From Streptomyces angustmyceticus (lineage in GTDB: Bacteria; Actinomycetota; Actinomycetes; Streptomycetales; Streptomycetaceae): 64,000 nt of DNA. Below, piece by piece: positions 51,887-58,738 of the stretch. The stretch lies in NCBI RefSeq assembly GCF_019933235.1, contig NZ_CP082945.1, forward strand, positions 372,001-436,000. Direction: 5' to 3'. Each line of letters opens with the position of its first letter. Within the stretch, counting starts at the first letter, position 1. Under the pieces are notes generated by a model that saw nothing but the letters and a program-made list of their open reading frames with translations, had not been told where the DNA came from and did no database searches. Made by a program: the position numbers and the translations under genes.

Positions 51887-53695
51887 GTGCGTAGACCCCA
51901 CATACGCAGACACCGCCTGGCCGTCGCCGTCGCCGTCACGACGGCCGCAACGCTCACCGCGGGGGTGGCGGGCACTGCCTCCGCCAGCTCCACGGCCTCG
52001 CCGGTTGCTGCACCCTCTGCTTCAACTCACGCTCCGCAGAAGGTCGTTGACGCGGCCCGCGCCGCCGCGTTCGCGCACGCCCCGGCCACCGGAGTCGGCA
52101 AGAAGGACACCCTCAAGGCCACGGACACCCTCGTCGATCCGGACGGCCGTCAGCACGTGCGCTTCGTCCGCACCCACCGCGGACTGCCGGTGCTCGGTGG
52201 CGACCTCGTCGTCCACCTGACCGCCGACTCGGCGTACGAGGGCGTGACCCGCGCCTACCGCCACCGGGTCGACGTGCCCGACACGGACCCCAAGCTGTCG
52301 GCGGGCGAGGCCCGGACGAAGGCCGCCGCCGTCGCGAAGGGCCACGCCGGCGAGGCCCAACTCGTCGTCGACGCCCGCGCGGACCGGACCACACTGGCCT
52401 ACCGGGTGGAGGTGGCCGGCAGCCGTACCGCCGAGGCCGGCGGCGCCCGTACCGTCATTCTCGACGCGGCCTCCGGAGCGGTGCTCAGCAACGCCCCGGT
52501 CGACGACTCCTTCCTGTCGCCGGCCGTCCAGGCCAAGCTGCGCGCCCGGGGCGAGCGGCTCAACCCCGCGACGGGCTCGCTCACTCCCGCCCCGGCCGCC
52601 ACGGCCGAGGCCGCCGGCACCGCCGGCTTCCCGTCGGCGGCCACCGGTTCCGGCGCGTCCTTCTTCGTCGGCAAGGTGCCGCTGTCCACCACCCGGACCG
52701 CGCAGAAGTCCTTCACCCTCAAGGACTCCACCCGCGGCAACACCGAGACCCGCGACGCCGGCGACAAGGAACTGGGGAAGTTCTCCGACGGCAAGGCGTT
52801 CACCAGCGCCACCAACCGCTGGGGCAACGGCACCACCAACAGCCGGGCGACCGCCGCGGTCGACGCCCAGTACGGCATCACCAGCACCCTGGACTTCTAC
52901 AAGAAGACCTTCGGCCGCAAGGGCATCAAGAACGACGGCCGCGGGGCCCGTGCCCTGGTGCACTTCGGCAAGAAGGTCGGCAACGCCTACTGGTCCTCGG
53001 ACTGCGGCTGCATGCTCTACGGCGACGGCGACGGCAAGACGTTCGCCAAGCCGCTGGTGGTGCTGGACGTCACCGGCCATGAGCTGACCCACGGCGTCGT
53101 CGACGCGACGGCCAACCTCCAGCCCACCCGGGTCGACGAGGAGGGCAACCAGTTCGGCGAGCCCGGTGCGCTCAACGAGTCGCTGGCGGACATCTTCGGC
53201 AGCGCGGTCGAGTTCTCGACCAACAACCCGAAGAACCCGCCGAACTACCTGATGGGCGAGAAGCTCGGCCTCTCCCAGAAGTTCCTGCGCCGTCTGGACA
53301 AGCCGTCCCTCGACAAGCTCGAGGGCACCGTCGACTACTGGTCGAAGGCGTCCTACGACACCGAGGTGCACGCCGGTTCCGGTGTCTCCTCGCACGCCTT
53401 CTACCTGCTCGCCGAGGGCAGCGGCAAGAAGACCATCGGCGGCGTCGCCTACGACTCCCCCACGTACAAGGGCACGAAGGTGACCGGCATCGGCCGGAGC
53501 AAGGCGACGGCGATCTTCTACCGGGCGCTCACCCGGTACATGGTCTCCACGACCGACTTCCACGACGCGCGCAACGCGACGCTGCGCGCGGCCAAGGATC
53601 TGTACGGCGCCACGAGCACCGCGTACAAGACGGTCGACAAGGCCTGGGCCGCGGTGAACGTGACGGCGGCCAACGCGCCCGCCGGCAACCACTGA
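51887..53695 (+). CDS. Secreted M4-family (thermolysin-like) zinc metalloprotease
   Basis: A 602-residue preproenzyme. Signal peptide about 1-34 (AVAVAVTTAATLTAGVAGTASA), then an FTP-like propeptide (about 50-230, with GLPVLGGDLVVHL), then the catalytic domain. Zinc ligands: HELTH (His398, Glu399, His402) and Glu431 in NESLADIFG; the proton-donor His503 lies in GVSSHAFYLLAEG. It digests extracellular protein. GTG start with AAGGA 9 nt upstream. It ends at NAPAGNH without an extra binding domain. A strong hairpin terminator follows. Confidence 0.95.
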   Translation: MRRPHIRRHRLAVAVAVTTAATLTAGVAGTASASSTASPVAAPSASTHAPQKVVDAARAAAFAHAPATGVGKKDTLKATDTLVDPDGRQHVRFVRTHRGLPVLGGDLVVHLTADSAYEGVTRAYRHRVDVPDTDPKLSAGEARTKAAAVAKGHAGEAQLVVDARADRTTLAYRVEVAGSRTAEAGGARTVILDAASGAVLSNAPVDDSFLSPAVQAKLRARGERLNPATGSLTPAPAATAEAAGTAGFPSAATGSGASFFVGKVPLSTTRTAQKSFTLKDSTRGNTETRDAGDKELGKFSDGKAFTSATNRWGNGTTNSRATAAVDAQYGITSTLDFYKKTFGRKGIKNDGRGARALVHFGKKVGNAYWSSDCGCMLYGDGDGKTFAKPLVVLDVTGHELTHGVVDATANLQPTRVDEEGNQFGEPGALNESLADIFGSAVEFSTNNPKNPPNYLMGEKLGLSQKFLRRLDKPSLDKLEGTVDYWSKASYDTEVHAGSGVSSHAFYLLAEGSGKKTIGGVAYDSPTYKGTKVTGIGRSKATAIFYRALTRYMVSTTDFHDARNATLRAAKDLYGATSTAYKTVDKAWAAVNVTAANAPAGNH

Positions 53696-53715
53696 TCCAC
53701 CCCGGACCGCACCTG

Positions 53716-53743
53716 GGGTGCCCCCGCGCTCGCGGGGGCACCC
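53716..53743 (+). terminator. Hairpin terminator after the M4 protease
   Basis: GGGTGCCCCCGC (53716-53727) pairs perfectly over 12 bp with GCGGGGGCACCC (53732-53743) around a 4-nt loop, 21 bases beyond the stop. Confidence 0.8.
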
Positions 53744-53826
53744 TGTGCGTCCGGCCCGCGGCACCGGCCGCGCGGATCGCCGCCCGGTTCTCGACGGCAC
53801 GGCCGGCGGGAGCCTACGTTGACACC

Positions 53827-55026
53827 ATGATCAGCGAACGTACGGGCGGCACGCGACGGCCCGGCTATCCGGTGGCGGCGGGCGTGTTCGCGATCGGCAT
53901 GGCCGGGACGACGCTCCCCACCCCGCTCTACGGGCTCTACCGCGCCCAGCTCGGCTTCTCCGAGCTGATGGTGACCGTGGTCTTCGCCGTGTACGCCCTC
54001 GGCGTCATCACGGTCCTCCTCCTCGCCGGCAACTTCTCCGACGAGGCGGGCCGCCGCCCGGTGTTGTTCTGCGCGCTGGGACTGTCGGCGGCGAGCGCGC
54101 TGTGCTTCATCTTCGAGGGCGGCCTGCCGATGCTGCTGCTGGGGCGGGTGCTGTCCGGGTTCGCCGCCGGACTGTTCAGCGGCGCCGCCACCGCGGCCGT
54201 GCTGGAGCTCGCGAAACCGGGTCAGGAGGCGCGGGCGGGCTTCGCCGCCACCGCGTCGAACATGGGCGGTCTCGGCTGCGGCCCGCTGCTGTCGGGCCTG
54301 CTGGCCCAGTACGCGCCCTGGCCGTTGACCCTGCCGTTCCTGGTGCACCTCGCGCTGGTGGCCGTGGCGGGCGTGGCGACCTGGCTCCTGCCGGAGACCG
54401 TCGGGCATCCGCACCGCCCACGAAGGCTGCGGCCGCAGGGCCTGCGGCTGCCGCCCGAGGTGCACGGCGTCTTCACCCCGTCGGCGGTCGCCGCCTTCGC
54501 CGGTTTCTCCCTGCTGGGGCTGTTCACCGCGGTCGCGCCGAGCTTCGTCGGCGAGACCCTGGGCGTGCACAATCTGGCCGTCGCCGGGCTCATCGTCTTC
54601 ACGGTGTTCCTGGGCTCGACCCTCGGCCAGTCCCTGACGGAACGGATCGGGGTGCGCAGGGCGCTGCCGGGCGGCTGTCTGGTGCTGGTGGTGGGCCTCC
54701 TCCTCGTCGCCACCTCGCTGGCCGTGACGTCGCTGCCGGTGCTGGTCGTCGGCGCGGTGTGCGGCGGCGTCGGCCAGGGCCTGGCGTTCCGGGCCGGTCT
54801 GACGGCCGTGGGCCGCGCGGCGCCGCCCGCGCACCGGGGCGGCACCATCTCGGCGTTCTTCCTCGTGGCCTACCTCGGCATCTCGCTGCCGGTCGTCGGC
54901 GTCGGCGCGCTCACCCTCGGGCTGGGCCTGCGGGGTGCGGGCCTGGCGTTCTCCGCCTGTGTCATCGCGGTCGCCGTCACCGTCGGCCTCTACGTCCTGC
55001 GCCGCCCGCCGGTCGCCGCGGGCTGA
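53827..55026 (+). CDS. MFS transporter (12-helix)
   Basis: 399 residues and about 12 helices. GNFSDEAGRRPVLF after helix 2 is motif A; LGRVLSGFAAGLFSGAATAAVLELA fits helix 4-5. The family exports drugs or small metabolites; the cargo is unknown. The ribosome site is weak (GGGAG 16 nt upstream of the ATG). It is convergent with the P450 gene and could export its product, but this is only proximity. Confidence 0.88.
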   Translation: MISERTGGTRRPGYPVAAGVFAIGMAGTTLPTPLYGLYRAQLGFSELMVTVVFAVYALGVITVLLLAGNFSDEAGRRPVLFCALGLSAASALCFIFEGGLPMLLLGRVLSGFAAGLFSGAATAAVLELAKPGQEARAGFAATASNMGGLGCGPLLSGLLAQYAPWPLTLPFLVHLALVAVAGVATWLLPETVGHPHRPRRLRPQGLRLPPEVHGVFTPSAVAAFAGFSLLGLFTAVAPSFVGETLGVHNLAVAGLIVFTVFLGSTLGQSLTERIGVRRALPGGCLVLVVGLLLVATSLAVTSLPVLVVGAVCGGVGQGLAFRAGLTAVGRAAPPAHRGGTISAFFLVAYLGISLPVVGVGALTLGLGLRGAGLAFSACVIAVAVTVGLYVLRRPPVAAG

Positions 55027-55062
55027 CCGCCCCGCCTGCGGCCGGACCGGGCGCACGGCGCG

Positions 55063-56310
55063 TCAGGCGGTACCGGCGGGCCGTGCCGCGCCCCGGCCCG
55101 GCGTGAGCCGCACCCGCAGCCGCGCCGGTCCCCGGGTGAACACCCCCTCGTCGGCGGGCATCGCACCGTCCGCGACGTCCATGGCGGGGAAGGCGTCGAG
55201 CAGTTGGTCGACGCCGACCTCCACCTCCGTCTTGGCCAGGAGCGCGCCGACGCAGAAGTGCCGGCCCAGGGCGAAGGCCACATGGTCGGCCGCGGCGCTG
55301 AAGGCCGTGGCGGTGGTGAGATCGGGACGGAAGAGGTCGAAGGCGTCGGGCCGTGCGTAGCGGCGCTCGTCGCGGTTCGCGGAGCCGATGAGGCAGGTGA
55401 CCGTGGCGCCCGCCGGGACCGTGCCGCCGCTGAGGGCCACATCGGCATCGGGCCGGCGCATGATCATCTGGACCGGCGGGGTGTAGCGGAGGGTCTCGGC
55501 GAAGGCCGCGGGGACCAGCGACCGGTCGGCGCGTACGGCGGCGAACTGGGCGGGGTGGGCCAGCAGGTTGCGGAACAGGGCGGCGAGGGCCTTGTCCGTG
55601 GTCTCCCCGCCGGCGGCCAGCAGCAGGCTGACGAACGAGGTGATGTCCTGGTCGGTCATCCGAGTGCCCTCGACCTCCGCGGTGCACAGGGCGGAGAGCA
55701 GGTCGTCACCGGGCGCGGCACGCCGTGCGGTGAGGACCGGCCGCAGGTAGGCGGCGAGTTCCTCGCCCGCGCGCCGTCCCGCGGCCGCGACCCGCGGGTC
55801 CTGGGCGAGGTTGGACAGGAAGCCGACGACGGAGGCGTACCAGCCGTGGAAGCGGTCGTGGTCGGCCCGGTCGAGGCCGAGCATGTCGACGATCACGTTG
55901 ACCGGGAAGCGGGTGGCGAACTGCTCCACCAGGTCGGCTTCCCCGGCGTCGCGGAAGGCGTCGATCAGCTCCCGCGCGTTGCGCTCGATGACCGGGAGGA
56001 ACTTCTCCCGCAGCTCCCGGCCGCGGAACGCGGGGGCCACCAGGGCGCGGCGCACGGCGTGCTCACGGCCGCTCATCTGGGGAAGGGTCCGGCCGCCGTG
56101 CGCCGGTTCGAGCTGCCACGCGTAGTTGTCGGTGGTGAACACCGGATCGCGGAAGGCCCGTGCCACGTCGTCGTACCGCGAGAGCAGGTAGCTGTCGGTC
56201 CCCTTGTCGTGGAAGAGCGGGTAGTGCTCGCGCAGGACGCGGTACGCGGGGTAGGGGTCGGCCGCGAACCCGGGTGACAGGATGTCGGGCGGCTGCGGGA
56301 GAGTGGTCAC
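55063..56310 (-). CDS. Cytochrome P450
   Basis: A 415-residue class I bacterial P450. I-helix LLLAAGGETTDKAL (acid-alcohol pair Glu-Thr), K-helix AETLR (ExxR), and heme loop FALGRHFCVGALLAKTE with the axial Cys353. The start is the GTG at 56310 with GAGGA 8 nt upstream; the frame opens a little earlier without such a site. There is no adjacent ferredoxin or reductase gene, so redox partners are supplied elsewhere. The substrate is unknown. Confidence 0.93.
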   Translation of the reverse strand: MTTLPQPPDILSPGFAADPYPAYRVLREHYPLFHDKGTDSYLLSRYDDVARAFRDPVFTTDNYAWQLEPAHGGRTLPQMSGREHAVRRALVAPAFRGRELREKFLPVIERNARELIDAFRDAGEADLVEQFATRFPVNVIVDMLGLDRADHDRFHGWYASVVGFLSNLAQDPRVAAAGRRAGEELAAYLRPVLTARRAAPGDDLLSALCTAEVEGTRMTDQDITSFVSLLLAAGGETTDKALAALFRNLLAHPAQFAAVRADRSLVPAAFAETLRYTPPVQMIMRRPDADVALSGGTVPAGATVTCLIGSANRDERRYARPDAFDLFRPDLTTATAFSAAADHVAFALGRHFCVGALLAKTEVEVGVDQLLDAFPAMDVADGAMPADEGVFTRGPARLRVRLTPGRGAARPAGTA

Positions 56311-56690
56311 GACGCGTCCTCGGCTTCCGTCGGTGGCCGGCATCGGACCCGGACGGTGGTGCCCGGCCGGCCTGTGACGCTAGGGGCTGTCGCAGGCCCC
56401 GTCCAGAGCGCCCCGTCGAGCGGGGAACGGACTCTTTACGGGTTTCCCGTACGGCGGACCGCGAGGGCCGGGACGCGGCCGCCGGGCGCGCCGCCGCGGC
56501 CCGTCCGGGCCGGATACGGGGCGTGCGCCGGACCGCCGGGATGCGCCGTGCGGCGGGCCGCCACCCGGACGGCCGCCCGCCCTCACCCGTCTGCCATCCA
56601 CGACACGCTCTTCCGGCCGAGGCCGGAAACGCTGGGATCCGGCAGTACCGGTCCAGCAGCCTCCCGTCGAGGCGGAGAAGTGAGATTCGC
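56311..56690. other. Divergent intergenic region between P450 and secreted-protein gene
   Basis: 380 bases without a credible gene. It contains a promoter candidate for the P450 (annotated) and a near-perfect palindrome TACGGGTTTCCCGTA (56437-56451, 6-bp arms, 3-nt centre) that could be an operator. Confidence 0.5.
56377..56406 (-). promoter_or_regulatory. Candidate promoter for the P450 gene
   Basis: Minus-strand CTGGAC (56401-56406), an 18-bp spacer and TAGCGT (56377-56382), about 65 bases before the GTG start. Confidence 0.35.
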
Positions 56691-57353
56691 ATGGCCGCAC
56701 CATTCGCCCCGGGCCCGTTCGGCCGCCTGTGCCGTGGGGCTCTCCTCGTCGCCCTGCTGACGGCGGTGTGCGCCGCCACCGGCCCGGCCCGGGCCGTCGG
56801 CGGCGCGGCCGGGACGGAGGAACGGACCGGCACCGGCCCCTCCGTCACACCGATGCGCTGTGCGTTCCCCGACACCACCGCCAGGGACGCGGCGGCCGGA
56901 CAGCCGCGGCACGCCGGGAGCGGCGTCGTCGCGCCGGCCGGCCCGCTCCGGGCCCTGCCCGAGGAATCCGCGCGGATATCCGGCCTCCGCCAGAGCGTTC
57001 CGGGCCCGGTCGCGCCGGCCGGACACCCCGCGGGCCGGTCCGCCCCGTCCCGGAGTGCCGACGGCAGCGGCGGGCCCGTTCGGTATCCACTGCCCGGTCC
57101 GTTCCGCCGGCTCTGCGCCGCGGGCGTCCCCCTCACCACCGCGGACGTCCCGGCCGACGCCCAAAGGCCGGGTTCCGCCACGGCGTTGACTTCCAAGCCC
57201 GCCGCGAAGCCCGCCCAGGCGGCGACGGGGACCAAGCCCCTGGTGTTCATGGGCTTCGGCACGATGGCCGGTCTGACCCTGCTCGCCGGCGCGGGGCTGG
57301 TGTCGGGCGCCCGCAGACGGCGCGGCAGCGGCCCGCCGCCGGGCCGCTGCTGA
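56691..57353 (+). CDS. Secreted, C-terminally membrane-anchored protein with sortase-like tail
   Basis: 220 residues. Signal peptide about 14-37 (RGALLVALLTAVCAATGPARA). The mature part is low-complexity (Ala, Gly, Pro, Arg, Ser) with no known domain and three Cys outside the signal and tail regions. The end has KPAQAATGTKPLVFMGFGTMAGLTLLAGAGLVSGARRRR: a hydrophobic helix and Arg tail as in sortase substrates, with QAATG in place of the LAxTG motif used by streptomycete sortase E. The ribosome site is weak (GGAGAAG 13 nt away). Confidence 0.55.
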   Translation: MAAPFAPGPFGRLCRGALLVALLTAVCAATGPARAVGGAAGTEERTGTGPSVTPMRCAFPDTTARDAAAGQPRHAGSGVVAPAGPLRALPEESARISGLRQSVPGPVAPAGHPAGRSAPSRSADGSGGPVRYPLPGPFRRLCAAGVPLTTADVPADAQRPGSATALTSKPAAKPAQAATGTKPLVFMGFGTMAGLTLLAGAGLVSGARRRRGSGPPPGRC

Positions 57354-57404
57354 ACGCCCCGGGGGCCACGCCTCCCCGGCCCCTCGGCCATCCCTCGTAC
57401 GCCG

Positions 57405-57584
57405 GTGAACGGCAGGAAAGGACCGACCCCCCAGATCGTTCCTCTGGTGGCGGCCGGCCAGAAGTCGGTGAAACTGGTGGAGGACGCCACGCTGAAGGTC
57501 TGCCCGGGAGCGCCGCACGGCCTCCCGGCGGTCGCCCCGTACAAGGAGGACTTCCACGCCGACCTGCTGTCGTTCCTCGACGGC
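57405..57584 (+). pseudogene. Remnant of an alpha/beta-hydrolase (chloroperoxidase-like) C-terminus
   Basis: About 60 codons read PQIVPLVAAGQKSVKLVEDATLKVCPGAPHGL and DFHADLLSFLDG, matching the last part of non-heme chloroperoxidase-type hydrolases around the catalytic His (GAPHGL). The nucleophile Ser half, the oxyanion loop and the catalytic Asp region (normally DDQIVP, here TPQIVP) are absent, and nothing upstream to 57354 resembles them. A GTG opens the frame at 57405, but no site is strong. Beyond 57584 the frame runs into the terminator. I take it as a decayed fragment. Confidence 0.7.
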
Positions 57585-57622
57585 CGACCCAGACTCCGGG
57601 CACGCGAGCAGCCCGGAAAAAC

Positions 57623-57670
57623 AGCCGGTGCCGGCCGAGGACCCCGTGGTCCTCTCGGCCGGCACCGGCT
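57623..57670. terminator. Large hairpin, probable bidirectional terminator
   Basis: 21 bases at 57623-57643 pair with 57648-57670 around a 4-nt loop, with a 2-nt bulge. It lies between the hydrolase remnant and the convergent His-rich gene. Its survival next to a gene remnant suggests it was the hydrolase terminator. Confidence 0.75.
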
Positions 57671-57685
57671 GGCGCGTTGTCGGGA

Positions 57686-57904
57686 TTACCTCCGGTGGCC
57701 GTCGCCCCAGCCGCCCCGCTCGCAGCCCTCGCTGAAGACCGGGCCGACGTAGTCGAGGACGCCCGCGGAGAGCCAGCAGGAAGCGTAGTGGCCGTGGTGC
57801 TTGTGGTGGTGGCGGTCCTTGCCGTGAGCCAGGGCGGCGCTGGCACCGCCCATGACGATCGTGGTGGCCAGGGCGCTAGCTGCGATCGCGGCGCGGATGC
57901 GCAT
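57686..57904 (-). CDS. Small His-rich secreted peptide
   Basis: 72 residues. Signal peptide RAAIAASALATTIVMGGASAALA (cut after ALA near 26). The mature 46 residues begin HGKDRHHHKHHGHYASCW, with seven His in 14 positions and two Cys (in SCW and GCER). The His run suggests metal (Zn, Ni or Cu) binding outside the cell. GAGGAG lies upstream of the ATG. No relation to chaplins (no GN-rich chaplin core). Function unknown. Confidence 0.7.
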   Translation of the reverse strand: MRIRAAIAASALATTIVMGGASAALAHGKDRHHHKHHGHYASCWLSAGVLDYVGPVFSEGCERGGWGDGHRR

Positions 57905-58291
57905 GTGTGCTCCTCAGGAGGATCAAAGGGGTATATCGACCTTTTCAGGAATCACCTTCACAGAACCTCCCAAAACCTGACCCCTCGCTAATTGCGCGGG
58001 TCGGAGTAACCGCCTCGCGGCCCGCGCGCCGGGCACCCCCGGCCGCGGCGAGGCGGGACAGCCCTCTCCGGGAACGCGGGCATACTCCCAACTCGCCACC
58101 ATGCAGGGCCCGTTCATCGTCGCCATCGTCACTCGACGCCCCCGACGAGCAGAGACCCCCGCGGCTCCGACCGGGCCGCCGCGAGCCGCCCTGCGGAGTC
58201 CCCCTTTCGAGGCGAAGGCGGGCCACGGAAAACCGTCCATTCATCGGATGAACATCCCGGGCGGCGGGACCCCGTGGCACGGTGCCCGCGG
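57905..58291. other. Intergenic region upstream of the His-rich peptide gene
   Basis: 387 bases. The left portion (57930-58010) is AT-richer and must hold the promoter of the leftward gene; a TATACC element lies near 57930 (minus strand), but no well-spaced -35 is visible. Nothing in the right part supports a gene. Confidence 0.45.
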
Positions 58292-58687
58292 TCAGGCCAG
58301 GATCTTCGCCTTGGCCTTCTGGAACTCCTCGTCCGTGATGTCGCCATGCTTCTTGAGGTCGGCGAGCTTCGCCAGGGCATCCGCGTGGCCGCCGCCCGCG
58401 TCGCCGGTCGCGACGGTCTCCTTGAGGTAGGCCTGCAGTTGCTTCTGCTGCCGTTCGGCCTGCGCGACCTCGCGTTCGCTCATGCCGTGGCCACGCGCGA
58501 TCACATAGATGAAGACGCCCAGGAAGGGCAGCACGATCACCAGGATCAGCCACCCCGTCTTGGCCCAGTTGTTGAGGTCCCGGCTGCGGAAGATGTCGCC
58601 GATGATCCTGAACAGCAGGATCAGCCACAGGACCCACAGGAAGATCAGGCACATCGTCCAGAAGGCGTTGAGCAGTGGGTAGTCCAT
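58292..58687 (-). CDS. Membrane protein with phospholipase-D-nuclease N-terminal-like segment and SHOCT domain
   Basis: 131 residues from an ATG with GAGGAGG upstream. Two membrane helices (FWTMCLIFLWVLWLILLFRIIGDIF and AKTGWLILVIVLPFLGVFIYVIARG) match the PLDc_N two-helix unit. A charged helix (EREVAQAERQQKQLQAYLKE) leads to a C-terminal SHOCT motif (LAKLADLKKHGDITDEEFQKAKAKIL), a short oligomerisation module. Common in streptomycetes, role unknown. Confidence 0.88.
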   Translation of the reverse strand: MDYPLLNAFWTMCLIFLWVLWLILLFRIIGDIFRSRDLNNWAKTGWLILVIVLPFLGVFIYVIARGHGMSEREVAQAERQQKQLQAYLKETVATGDAGGGHADALAKLADLKKHGDITDEEFQKAKAKILA

Positions 58688-58738
58688 CACGGCCTCCTCA
58701 GGCACTCGCTCGGCCCCCGGGCTCACCCGCCCCTCGGC

